This document shows, piece by piece, positions 43,226-55,665 of a DNA stretch of 64,000 bases. The position numbers and the translations under genes are program-made. The notes beneath the pieces are model-generated. The model did no database searches. It was not told the DNA's origin and saw nothing but the letters and a program-made list of their open reading frames with translations. The stretch's first letter is position 1. The number at the start of each line of letters is the position of its first letter. Origin of the DNA: Erythroxylum novogranatense. Taxonomy: Eukaryota; Streptophyta; Magnoliopsida; Malpighiales; Erythroxylaceae. The stretch is from the NCBI GenBank assembly GCA_029891385.1, contig CM057231.1, positions 22,909,300-22,973,299 on the forward strand, given 5' to 3'.

Positions 43226-46215
43226 CATGACTGGCTAAACAGCCCTCACAGATTCAAGTTTGCACGCGACCACAACACTAATCAGTATTGTCCGCTTTGG
43301 CCAGGATTCGACCCCCTGACCTCACGATTTTGTTGCTTTGTAGCAGCACGCCACATGGGCAATCCAAAGGGTCCTTTTTGAACCGAGAAGGTCCGTTAAA
43401 CAGACATGAGGCTTCCCAAAACCCCTCCAAACCATTTTTCATGCTTCCTACCTCCTTCCTAACAACATATACACTTATAAACTTCATAATTTCACTTCTT
43501 ATCATGCAAAATCACTTCATAACAATTCAAACATCAAATTAATCTCATCAATCTCTCAAATCTTGTCTCAAATAATTCATCAAAATCACAAATTCTCATC
43601 ATACATTAAAGCTATCATGTTCATACACTCTATGCAACATCATAACTTGTATCAATCATATCTCTTAACTCCGACATCCAAAAATTACAAACTTTATAGC
43701 GTTGGAAATATAAAAAGATGAACTACATCTTTCATGAAGGAAAATTTAGCTAATTCTATCTCAATTATTCCAGATTTTCCCTTCATTCAGACCTAAATCT
43801 TGTCTTTGTTGAAACTTGCAAATCCTTCCTAAATCTTCTTCCTCAATTACAACATCATTTTTATCCCTTCAAATACCAATCCTTCTTTTCAATAATATTT
43901 CAATTACAAGCAATGACAACTCATATTCAAAGTGCATCAATTCAATTGGATTACGTCTTCAACTATATCCATTTCTACTAAACGTGATTTATGCACAAAT
44001 TCACATTCCAATTTCATAATCGTCCATTCCTAAGGACTTGGCACATTTGCTACATTTCATCATTCAAAAATCTCTATGTAGCTTTCCCATAATATTTCTT
44101 GGAACATATATATATATATTTATACACCAACCATTCATGCTCAACATTCATCATAATCATCCATATGCGAATTCACATATCAAGTCCATATACAAACCCA
44201 TATTTCATTAACATAAAAAAATAACAATTTTACAAACTTCAATGGCATTTCCAAGCCATAATACAAAACCAATATCCAATTCTACTATACAAAACATGCA
44301 AAAACAAAAATTCTCAAAATACATGTAAAGCCTTGTTTTACATCAATTAATCCAAATACATATCAAAACATGAAATTCCGGAGAAATGTCTTGACTTTCA
44401 CTCTGTTTCCTGCTTATCACCTGAGGATGGGGGAAAGGGAGGGGGTTGAGCTTGAAAGCTCTGTGGGTAACATGCTTATAATAAATAACAAGCAAAAACC
44501 ATTGAAAAGCTTTTTATCATGAAAAATTCTCTTGATTCATAAAACACATGTTTCTTTCAAATTCCTTCTTGTCACGAAATCAAAATCACAAACAACACAA
44601 TCCAAGAAATTTTCAACTTATTCATAAATCATGAATGCATCAAAACTTTTCACAATTCATAAACATATAAACACATCATGATGGTTTGGGTAAGTCCAAA
44701 TTCTTGATGTACTACACATGCCCATATAATGGTCCTGTGTAGCCATATACTTGGGGAGTCCGTGAAGGAGCTCCGTGCCACTAACGGGCAGGCGGGAGAA
44801 GCCTATTTCTTGGGTCAACGTGCACGTGACGGTTCTTGGGGACTACCACAAACCCACTTAACATGAAATTTATGACTTGAAAATGGATTGCCCAAATGGC
44901 AAGATTTTGGAAACTTATTCTTCATGATCATGCCATTTTGAAAAATACTTTTATGTAGCAATTCAAATTCACCAACCACATTCACATAGCAATTTTCAAT
45001 GCTTCATCAAAATTTCATACATCAAACATAAAGAAAATCTCACAAATCAATCAAGAGCAATAAAAGCAACAATTTAAGCAATTTCTCAAATATTCAAAAC
45101 AATGAATTTGAAAACATTTTATCATCTTGATTTTTTGAAAACATGCTATTGGCTCATTATTCAACTTATAAGCATAGAACCCACCTTAGAATCCTTGCTT
45201 GTAGATCTTGCTCAAATTGCTTCCACTCTTACTCCCTCTTGGAAATCCAAAATCAATTGCCTCCTTTCTCTTGCTCTTGAATAGGCCCTTGACTTCCTAA
45301 CACAAACAAAATTCCATGAATTTCAATTCAATTGGAAAAATCCCCAATTTTCCATAATCACCATAAACCCTAATCCAATCTAACCTACCCATGGTTCAAA
45401 TAGGTTAGAAAACTTCAAACCTAGCTTAGATACCCAAAAGCCCTATGGATTTCACCATCTTGTTCTTCCTCCAACCATACCCAACATAAACCCCTTTCTC
45501 TCTCTAGAAGTTCTCATCCACAAAACCACAACCTATATAATCATGCAATTCACATAATTCACACACTTCATGATTATTAGCCTCAAATGGCAAATTTTTT
45601 TCACATAATCGTTGAAATCATACATTCAAATCTTTTTTTCTTGACAAACCATTTCACACATATTTTCACAAAGTCTTTACATTAAAAAACATTTCATACA
45701 AGTTTAAACTATCAAAAATAACAATTCATTTAAAATTTGGAAACCATAGGAAAGCATTAAATGACATTTATTTCAAAGCGATTAAGTAGCTTATTAACTC
45801 AATTATTAAAATATTACCCACCTTAGTTCCTTTAGCTAGGAGCTTAAACAATTGGCCTTTCCTTTCACTCCAATTCTCTCTCTTGACCTTCATCAAACAC
45901 AAAATCATCCCATATAACATGAGATATCAAAATTGGCCATTCTTAGGAGATGAAAGCATGAAATTTAACCTATCTAACTTTACGCATCAATTTCCTAAGC
46001 CATTCACACCAATTACACATCAAAATCACATAAGCACAGAGGAAGTGGTTCGGCTGGATCTGAAATGGAACGTACTACAGATTCCCGCAAGTGGTCATGT
46101 GTAGTCGTGAACTTATGGGAGTCCGTGAGGAGCTCCAACGCCACTAGCGGGTAGGTGGGAGAAGCCTATGGTTAGACAGGTACACCTGACTCTTATGGGA
46201 CCATTTCTCAATTTG
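43192..46215 (-). mobile_element. Nested minus-strand LTR pieces (D) splitting element C
   Basis: The minus-strand LTR end is at 43203-43215 (GGGCCCAACA). Going right it shows the C-rich promoter-like block near 44410-44475, the GC-rich module at 44680-44868 (CATCATGATGGTTTGGGTAAG), and then a second copy of that module at 46040-46200. At least two LTR fragments are therefore joined, with a change around 45550. Sequence in both resembles LTRs B and B2. At 46216-46268 an element C LTR end (TTGAGGTACGCGGGGCC ... CACGGACCCAACA) is repeated before the primer site. Confidence 0.65.
43250..43330 (-). other. RNA polymerase III B-box-like sequence in an LTR end
   Basis: The minus strand at 43304-43314 reads GGGTCGAATCC, one base from the tRNA B-box consensus GGTTCGANNCC, preceded by GTGAGGTCAGG as in tRNA variable/T arms. 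There is no A box or cloverleaf fold that I can complete. It may be a tRNA-derived SINE scrap or coincidence. Confidence 0.25.
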
Positions 46216-46280
46216 TGCGTGTCATCCTTGAGGTACGCGGGGCCTGTTCGCAAAACACGGACCCAACATTAAAACAGATG

Positions 46281-46292
46281 TGGTGTCAGAGT
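46281..46292 (+). promoter_or_regulatory. Decayed primer-binding site of element C
   Basis: TGGTGTCAGAGT differs from the iMet-type TGGTATCAGAGC at two bases. It lies 13 bp after the repeated LTR end CCCAACA (46268). Confidence 0.7.
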
Positions 46293-49257
46293 GCCGGAAT
46301 TGAGATCTTACATGGGCGCATGTGTATAAGTTACTCAGATAAGCAGTTGTTAAGAATTTGAGTTGATCGAATTAGTGCACAAAATGATACTGTTTCATGA
46401 TATGAGAAAATGAAAGCTATGGATACATGGAAATGAGAAATAGTACATGGTCAAAGATGATAGGTAATGATTCAATGTATTTGTAGTGGGGGATGCAGTG
46501 TGTGGCATTATGGTGATATACCTTCGAATGTGATTTTGATGTAAACGTATGATCATGGCTTGTTTGGGGAAGACGAGGATGTGAGTGGTAATGTTGAGCT
46601 TAAAGTGAACAAACGGAATGTTTTGAAAACAGAAATTTTTATGGTCTTAAGAAGATGAAATCGGAACCTAAATGGGTACATGTTTATAATAGATTAAATA
46701 AGGAATTTTTTTATATTTTAAATCAAGGAAATTAATGTTTTAAATTGCATCATAATTGCTGCATCAATTTTGCCTTGAATGCATTGTGAAATTGTTACAT
46801 ATTTAATATGTGACTTGTGTGATAATTTTTACGTCTATAAGTTTGAATCAATGGCATATAAATATATATGTGTGTAAGATGTAAAGTGAAGAATAATGGG
46901 AAGATGGGATGAGTGATAGTGACATTTGTACAAGTCCAAGAAGGTTATATTGAATTATTGTTGTGAGTCTATTAAGCACGTAGGTAAAATATGAATTAGT
47001 AAGTGGACAAAATGGGATGAATTTGATGATGCCACCCAAGCATAGGCAACAATAAGTATGTTCATTACTCCATTGAATGGTGGTAATTAGAACATTATGA
47101 CCTTGTGAGGACGATAGAGATTGGTCTGCCCGCGGTATTAAGAATAGTTTATAATGTGAGGATGATAATAGGTGATTGATCAAGATTGCATGAATAGTAT
47201 AGATGATGGTAGCAAGAAACCCTCTTTTGAAGAAAATTTTTGTTAAGTTAGAATAAGCAGATCAGATAGTTTAAGGATGATCAATGAAAGAACTGATCGG
47301 AAGGGAATATGATGATTCGAAAGTGAGTACACTTCCTAACAAATATTCAAGCAGAGAGGTAGAATATGTTATTGAAAAAGTATGCATTTTGGCTGATGTA
47401 AAGGATCACATGAGTGGATTTCTGAATTTGAGAAGACATTGATTAATAATATGAGGAGTATATAAGTTCATGTTATGTGAAAATATGTTTGGGAGGTACT
47501 AATCTAACTTAATGAATGTATTAAAATCACAAGAAGTTAAGTTTGCAAATAGATTGCAATGTGTGGAGAAATTGGTATGAATGAGCAAACATGAGAATGA
47601 ATCCAAGTGAGGATTGATGAAATGCAAGAAATAGAGAAAATCATTCGAGGAAGGAAGTCACTAGGGAAATTGAAAGGAAAGTGAGACAATGTACCTCATT
47701 GAGGAATCAGTTATTTAAGGAATCACGAGGGCTAATCAGGAGACACATGGAATTTGATAATAATTGCTTGAGTTAACAAATGCCTAATAGCACTATGGTA
47801 TTGGAGACTAAAGAGATTCAAGATTTGATGGTGTATTAAAGACATTCGAAGAATTGAGAAAAAATGTAGTTTGAATACATGGAGAAAAATGTGTAAAGCG
47901 TATGAGTAATGTGAGTAAAGAGAATTTTGAAGGAACTATGCTGGGGTAAATTATATTATATAGATTTGGAGATTTTATAGTATGCACTGATGTTGTATAA
48001 GACATTTGGCTGAAATTCAATGCAGCGTAACAAAGTGATTTCATATGTATGGAGAAAATTGAAGTCCTATGAGTTGACTATTTGATACATGATTTAGAAA
48101 TGCTACATTAATGATTATTTTGAAAGTTTGAAGACAGTATATGTACAGAAATATCTCCAATATAAATATACAAGTGCAGATTGTAAATGTTTGAGACAAT
48201 CAATGAATTGGGAGAAGTAGTTTTAAGACACAGAAGATTGATATAAATACCGAAAGGCTATGATTGTTCTAGCGAGAAAGTCTAAATGAAGCTAAGTGGT
48301 TTATCAGATGCCTTAAGTAGAAATGCGATATTGAGGTTATCAGAACTAATACAAAAGAAAGCATAGAATAGAGGGTTTGGTTTACCCCAAATTAAGGATT
48401 AAGAGATTGTGAGATTGAAAACAAATATGAGTGTCAAGTTTGAATGAGAAGAAGGATACTGGGTGATTGAGATAAGAAGTATGCGTACCGGCAAAAATGA
48501 TTAAGCAAAGAGACTGTGAGAAAAGTAATGGTGATTTAAGCTATACATCCTAGAAGAAATATGTCAAGTAACTGAAAGTTTGAATTGTTGACGGTTTTAA
48601 CTGTCGAAAATATGCTTAAAGTTTATAGTTTAGAATTTGTAGGAACATGAGATCAATGTATAGTTCTATTTGACTTTAAGCATCTCAATCGTTGTCATAG
48701 TGTTTTCAATAGAATACTGTATGAGGAGTTAGAAGACAGAAAAAGGTCATCAATTTAGTATTATGATGATTAAGGCCTACACGACGTTGAAGGCTAGAAT
48801 TGGAGATGTCATAGACAGGTGAAATGGACGAATGATAAGAATTAAGTGAATTAAGAAAGATGAATGAATTAGAAGGATCAATGTCAAGGGCATGAAATTT
48901 GGTAAGAATAGGCATGAGAGTTAAGTGTGTTGGCACACAGTCACTTAGCACTACCTCGATGTGAATCATCAAGCACAAGACAAATTACCTCTGTGATACT
49001 CTCAGAGTTACATGTTTATACTCACATGAGTACATGTTCATGAGTACCACTATGACAAGGTTTGCACAAGCTCGAGCAAGCGAGGTCAGGATAGTGTGAT
49101 GTCTAAACAAGTCTTGGAAGGATTGACTGAATCTGTTTACTAGGGTCATTAGAAAGAAAGTGTTCGAGTGATGGAATAAATGGAGAAAAAGAGGAGTACA
49201 AGAGGAAGCAAACTCCTACCCCTAGATCAGAAAGATATGAATTTCGAGGATGAAATG
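46293..49257 (+). pseudogene. Element C gag-pol relic (Gypsy), RNase H words still visible
   Basis: Most of this interior is beyond reading. Around 48045-48330, across frames, it keeps LKSYE then VDYLIHDLEM (the family's QLKPHEVNYPTHDLEL at the RT/RNase H border) and GYDCSSEK followed by LSDALSRNAI (family DYDC...VADALSRK). The end FEDEM before the polypurine tract is the chromovirus pol terminus. Every stretch contains stops. The same sequence in opposite orientation fills 50245-52895 (for example LKPH at 51260-51285 minus), so B and C belong to one lineage. Confidence 0.7.
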
Positions 49258-49258
49258 C

Positions 49259-49275
49259 TTTAAGGGGGGAAGAAT
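49259..49275 (+). promoter_or_regulatory. Polypurine tract of element C
   Basis: TTTAAGGGGGGAAGAAT follows TTTCGAGGATGAAATG and directly precedes the 3' LTR. Confidence 0.88.
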
Positions 49276-50239
49276 TGTTAGGCCCCGAACCTTTTATGGA
49301 AGCTAGAATTGTTAAGTGAATTATTGGCAATCATTCATGTGTAAAGAAAGGAGGAATTCATGAAATTAAATTCAAATGGAAAATATGGTTTAGATACAAG
49401 ATGGATTTTATGTGATATGTTGAAGTTAAAAAGCAGGAAAATGTATATGTTCAATGAGTATGCTTTGATGTTTTAGCCATAACTTGATCTCTAGTTATCC
49501 AAATGAGATGATTTTTGATTTAGATTAAACTAGAAAGATAAGGCTACAAGTGGTATGAAGGAATTAAGTTCTAATTCAATCTCTAAGAAAGTCAATTTTC
49601 TGATGGAAGTTAAGTATAGAATATTGTTTCAGTACAAGAACAGTCCGAAATGTTTAAGGTATTTGGATGTCATTAGAAAATGAAGACAATGAGGAACATT
49701 TCTCTAGAAGGAAGTTCTAGCAAATTCCTTCAATTTGATGACTAGAAAAATGTTCTAAGTTAAGCATGATTTTATGATATTTTGAGACTTTGTCATATTT
49801 GATGACTTTGAGGAATTAATTAGCATGTTAATGTGATTAATTAGCACGTTAATGGGAGTTAATTAACATGTTAATTTGACTAAGATCATATGACATGAAT
49901 TAATTAAATTAAGGTGGAAAGATGACATGAGGGACAAATTGGTCAAGCCACTTAAGCTTCTGAGGTTACAAGGCATATTAGTAAGGGCATTAGGGTCAAA
50001 AGACATGTGAGTTGGCTTTTTAAGGAAGGGAGGCACGAAATTGAGAGAAGAAAGAACAAAGAAGAGAGGAAAAAGAGAGAGTTGTCGTGGAAAGAAGAGA
50101 AGAAGAAGAGGAAATCGTGGAACCTTGAGGTATGTTCTTCATCTTCTCCATGCTTTAGTTAAGAAATAGGTTGTGGTCGCGTGCAACCTTGAGGTACGCG
50201 GGGCCTGTTCGCCCCGGTACGCAAAACACAGACCCAACA
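49276..50239 (+). mobile_element. Element C 3' LTR, 964 bp
   Basis: It starts TGTTAGGCCCCGAACC and ends ACAGACCCAACA. Compared with the 5' LTR it lacks about 60 bp of purine-rich leader before the donor-like GAG|GTATGTT (50130) and about 30 bp near 49660. The flank CTCAG follows. Confidence 0.88.
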
Positions 50240-50244
50240 CTCAG

Positions 50245-52895
50245 AAATAATCCATCTTTCACTTAATAATTCACATCAATGTGATGTTCAAAAACACTTA
50301 ACTCTTATGTATATCTCACTGTATTCCATATCTTTGATGTAGATCCACCCAATTCATTTTTTCCTTGAATCACTTAATGTCTAATACTGATTGATTTCAC
50401 TTATCAATAATATCCTTGGAATCAATCCTGGCCTTCAGCCATTTTTTGGCCTTCATCATCCCAATGCAAAAGCGAACGACTCTTTCTATCATTTAACCCC
50501 TCATACAGTATTTTAGAGAAATTACTGTAGTAATAATTGTGATGCTTAAAGTCAAATAGATCTATACATTGATCTTATGTTCCTATGAACTCCAAACTAT
50601 AAACTTTAAGCATATCTTCGACATTTAAGACCATTGGAAAATCAAATATTCAGTCACTTGATTCTATATTCTTAGCTGCCAAAATGATGTTCCAGCGTAT
50701 TCCTGAACATCATAGGTTGTTATTCATGCTTCTCTAAGAATCTCTTCGCTCAATCATCTTTATCCGTACACGTACTTCTTATTTCAATCACAAAGTATCA
50801 TTCTTCCTATTTGACCTCAAAATTCGTATTCATTTTCGATTTCTTGGTAAGATTCACAATTTCTGAATCCTCAATTTGGGCTTCGTTCATATGAAACTGA
50901 TCTTGAACTTTCAATGACAAATCAATTTGCCCAAAATTTAACTCCATTCTGCACTCTTTATTGCACTAGATTTGATAACCTCAATATCCAAATTTGTGAT
51001 ACACTACCATTGAATTCTTTATTCAATGCATCTGATTACAACACTAGCTTTACCAGTATAGTACTCACTTGTACAATCATAATCCTTCGAATAACTCTAT
51101 CCATTGTCTCAGTATCGTATTCAATTTTTTCAACTCAGTATTTACCTCAAAATTACATGATCTGTATATCTTATACCAATTAAAAATATTTCTGTACATA
51201 TAATGCCTCCATCTTTCAAGCAATCACTATCACAACAAGTTTCAATTCATGTATCAAACAATCAACCCATGAGGTTTCAATTATCTCCATGCATATGAAT
51301 TCACTTTATTTTGCTGCATTGGATCTTGTCCTGATCTCTTATACAAACATCATTGTATACTACAAAATCTCTAAATCTAGATGATATAATTAATATCGGT
51401 GTTATAATTCCTCAAAAAGTTTCTTTACTTTCATCCCTCATACGATTTACTCATTTTTCCTCAAGTATTTAGACTATTCTTCTCAACTCTTCAAATACAC
51501 TTATCATCAAACTTCGCTTAGATCGCTTTAATCTTGAATACCATAGTATTGTCGAGGCATTTGTTAACTTGAACAAATATTGCCAAAACTCCATATGTCC
51601 ACGATTAGTTCTCGTAATTCCTTAAGTAATTAATTTCCTCAATGAGGTAATATTATCTCTTGTTATTTTCAATTTCCCAATTGTCTTACCTTCTTTGACT
51701 GATTTTCTCCATTCTTTAGATTTCTTCGTATTTCACTTGACGTATTCTGATGTCTGCTAATTCATACTTAGTTCTCCACACACTCTAATTTGTTTGCAAT
51801 CTTAACTTCCTCTACTTATAACACCTTCCTCAGGTCAAATTTTCATCTCCTGAACATATTTGCTCAGAACATAACATAAACCTCTATACTCCTTATATTG
51901 GCAATCAATGTCTCCTCAAATTCAGGAATCCACTCATATAGTTGGATACTTTACAGCAACAAAATTCATACTTTTTCAATAGCATATTCTAACTCTTATG
52001 CTTGAGTCTCCTTTAGGGATATGACTCCAATATTTACTTTTGAATCATCACATATTCATTCATTCCTTGAAATGGAACATTCGATTCACGCGATATGATT
52101 CGATAAAACATCTCTATCACAAAAAGGTTTCTTACCTTGATCATCTATCCTGTTTCCATAATCTTTGTCAATTAACCATATTCCTCATTGATGTTTTAGC
52201 TATTCTTAATACCTCAAGAAGACAAATTTCTATCGTCCTTACTAGGTCATAATATTCTAATTACCAAAACTCAATGAGGTAGTACCCACAATTACTGTCG
52301 CATATGCATAGGTGTGCATCAACAAAGTCATGCCATTCTGTCCACAGTTTTATTCCTCACAATCACCAATTTATATCTTACACAAATGATACTTTGATCT
52401 CGATTGATCTTAGACAACATTTCTCTCTTTATCAAATATACTAACACCGATTGTATTCCAGTTTTCCAGAATTCACCTTTTCTGATGCTATATCATTTCA
52501 TAATGAGTCAGCTACCATATTGAGTGCATCTAATCTTCTTATTTGATTCTTCATCCTTTTCTTAATCTCACTCATGCATAAATCCCATCTTATACACACT
52601 TTTAACTTTCCTCGTAATACATATCATTTCATTCATCTTAGGTAAGGTCATTTATGTCTTTTCATTTCCCTTTTTCTATTTCCTCATTTCTGTCTCATTT
52701 TCCTATTATCATTCATTTCATCTTCCACATGTATATCCTCAATCAATTCAAAATTATTGATGTATAATCACTATAAAATTCTGATCTCAAGTCCATTAAT
52801 ATCTTCTTACTGCGGATCATAATTCTTGTCTCATTAATCGAACAACCACTTCGATTCCTTCCTCTAACGCAACATCATTTCATAACCGCACCGAA
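50245..52895 (-). pseudogene. Element B gag-pol relic (Gypsy, minus strand)
   Basis: On the minus strand it parallels element C's interior block by block. For example, the complement of 51232-51306 matches 48020-48100, and 50560-50640 matches 48580-48690. Only scattered family words (LKPH of the RNase H border) can be read. There are no open frames. Near 52857-52887 a 31-bp scrap (CTTCCTCTAACGCAACATC...) repeats LTR sequence from 52950-52980. Confidence 0.6.
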
Positions 52896-55432
52896 TGTCC
52901 TTCCATCTTTCCTAGCCTTAATTTCAATCTAAGTTGTCCCAAATTCACTTCCTCTAACGCAACATCATTTCATAACCATTCCACCACCAATATTATCTCA
53001 CCAAACTCTCTAGGCTCTTTTAAATTAATTCATTACTTACAACTAATTCTCATCCTTCATAATCCATATGCAAATTCATATTCCCACTCACTTATGTGTG
53101 AAAACAATTCATGTTCAAAATTCATCATCTCAAATCGATAGCTTTTTCGAGTATACTTAAGTTCAATTCAAGCTCATCCATAGGCAAATTCAAATTCCCA
53201 CTCACCATCATCCATGCATAATTCATAATTCATTAACATCAAAAGATAAGAGTTCTTACAAAGCTGTAATGACATTTCAAACCACAATACATCAATGTCT
53301 CAAAATTCCAAAATACATAAGATACCTGAACAATAATCCTTGAAATGCAACTAAAACCTTATGGTTACATAATCTAGCTTAAAATACAAAAATGTGCTTA
53401 ACTCGAAGCGATGTTTTGACTCTTGATCACTCGATCATATTTTCTTCACCTGAGGATGGGACGGAAGGGGGTGAGCTTAAAAGCTCGTAGGTAACAAGTT
53501 TATAACAGAGAGTAAGCAAAAATAATTGAAATGTTCATTGTTATAGAAATTTCATATTGAATGCATAAAACTCATAGTTTTCAAATTCTCAACCAAATTC
53601 AAAATTTAGCTCAAAATTTATAGTTAAAGAAATATCATCACATAAACATAAAATATACATGTAACCATCAAAGCATAACACTCAATTATGTAACATTCTT
53701 GACAATTCATAGATGCAATGCACAAATAAATGGCTTGAGAGTTCCGTGGAAGAAAACGGATAAACCGAAGTTTATACCGTGAAAAAAATGAGTCCGATTT
53801 TTCAGGATCTCGTGGCCTCAAGCAGGCAGTCGGGAGAAGGCTAAATGTTGACGTGCACGTGACCAATGAAATGTTCCTCTCTTGCCCAAACATAAACAAA
53901 TTTATGCTCAAATCATTTCATCATACTTTCATGCTTTTTCTTCTTTTCCAAATATACAAAATGTCATAAAATTTTTCAAGGCATAACATAAAATGTTTCA
54001 ATGCATTTCCATTTTTATTTCGAAATTCGACAACAAAATTCATTTATCGCATATATAAAGATTTCTCAATTCATTTAAAAGCAATAGATACCACAATTAT
54101 GAAGTAATTTGAAATCATTTTATTCTTTTGATTTAATAGAAAACATTTAAGGCTCATCACTTCTATTATAAACATGAAACCCATCTTAGAAATCCTTGCT
54201 CAATTACTTGCTCAAAGGTGCCTCACCCTTTGCTCCCCTTGCCTTCCTTGATTTCCTTTAATAATAACAAACATGTACATTCAATAGGAATACAATTTGA
54301 GGACCCATATATATCATATTCACTAAGATAAATTCTAAAAACTCAAATTCTTCCAAAAGTCCAAACATTTAGGTAAATTTTCCATGATCATTATGATCAA
54401 GTAAATGATAGAATCTGATAATAATTTCTTCTAGAAACATTTTTCACATTGTATTAAGTTTCTAATGAATCCAAAATCATTCAATTTAGTTCAGCACTCT
54501 AAAAGTTATACCAAAAATATTTCCAGGATGTTCTTATTCTAAAACAACATTCCACAGTCCACTTACGTATAATATTTGAAATCCATAGAGATTGAATTTG
54601 AACTCGATTCCTTCATACAATTTGTATCCCTATGTCTCTAGTTTACTCAAAATTAAACATTACTTCATTTAGACATTTACAAAAAAAGTTATTCCCAAAA
54701 TACCAAAGCATGTTCGATGTTGGAAAGTTTGTCGCGGCGAAGAAGTTCACCGCTGTAAACTTTTCTAGAAACTCATACCGAAGACATATTTTTCGACATT
54801 CTTCATCTTTTTACTTCCCATATTTTACATAAAACCCATATAAACACTAAACCATCTCTTCTATTTCATTTTCAACCCCATTTCAACCCAATATCATTTA
54901 CAAAAACATCAAAATCTATCTTTGATCATTAACCCTAAAAACTAAACATATGCATTTACCCATTCTCAACAACTTCCCACACATATTCATCTCTCAACAA
55001 ACATCAAAACATGTTTTACTCATCTAATCAAGAAGAATGATGGTTATACTTACTTGATTTAGCTTCAAAATCTTCAAACTCTTCAAGAATCTACAAACCC
55101 TAGCTTTTCTCTTCTTTTTCTCTTCTTCTCTTCACCCATGATTTCTTCTTCTTAAAAATACCAAACAACTTCTTCTTCTTCTTTCTAAACCCTTAATTAG
55201 TGTGCAATGTCCATTTTGCCCCTTGCATAATGCCTTATGTCTTATACCTTTAAGTGTCATGCCGAATTTGCCCTTATAACATCTTACTACTTTAATACTT
55301 CAATTCAATTAACCTATATCATAAAATCTCACCAACATTAACATAATAATTAACTCCAAAATCTAATCCATCAACACCTCATAATTCACTTAACTCATGC
55401 TTAATAAATAATAAAAATTTTGGGGCCCAACA
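52896..55432 (-). mobile_element. Element B 5' LTR
   Basis: On the minus strand it starts TGTTGGGCCCC at 55432 and is collinear with 39190-41734: purine-rich leader, CAA|GTAAGTATA at 55053, GC-rich module at 53728-53882, C-rich block near 53450. The GC-rich slot at 54720-54770 differs from the 24-bp palindrome of the other LTR. Its low-coordinate end lacks a clear CA terminus and primer site. Confidence 0.78.
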
Positions 55433-55439
55433 TATTGGA

Positions 55440-55665
55440 TTGAGAGAAATGATAGTACAAAGATAACCACAAGCCATTATACTCATAAAAAAGGAAGTTC
55501 CATATTTATAGATGGCATACTTCAAACTTCACTAAGTAGGTTTCAGAAATATTTATAAAAGGAAACATATATAGCTTCCTGCCATATTGTTATTAAAACC
55601 TTTGAAAGTTTAGTATCATAATGACATTAAATTAATATTTTCCTTAAATTTCATTCCTGAATCCT
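55440..55665. repeat. Diverged direct repeat flanking element B, right copy
   Basis: It is the counterpart of 37858-38110 (CTCATAAAAAAGGAAGTTCC, TTCACTAAGTAGG, CATAATGACATTAAATTAATA, TTTTCCTTAAATTTCATTC). Confidence 0.65.

Larger units (their letters stand above)
42147..50239 (+). mobile_element. Ty3/Gypsy element C, 8.1 kb, with LTRs and target duplication
   Basis: It begins TGTTGGGCCCCGAACC, ends ACAGACCCAACA, and is bounded by CTCAG (42142-42146 and 50240-50244). It has about 1 kb LTRs, a decayed primer site displaced to 46281, a pol relic and a polypurine tract. It lies in opposite orientation inside the related element B. Its 5' LTR-leader junction is split by 3 kb of minus-strand LTR material. 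Confidence 0.88.
39190..55432 (-). mobile_element. Ty3/Gypsy element B (minus strand), interrupted by element C
   Basis: Two collinear minus-strand LTR blocks (52896-55432 as 5', 39190-41734 as 3') flank a decayed interior (41735-42146 and 50245-52895). The polypurine context beside the 3' LTR is chromovirus-like. Element C inserted into the interior near its pol end. Both LTR blocks begin at the same internal point (CGAATTTCCTTCCATC / CGAATGTCCTTCCATC) without a TG terminus, and no primer site is found at 52800-52895, so the LTR ends are unclear or lost. No target duplication could be confirmed. Confidence 0.75.

Noticed and set aside
43250..43330. A true tRNA gene
   Set aside because: Only a T-arm-like piece is present; no acceptor stem, anticodon arm or A box can be completed.
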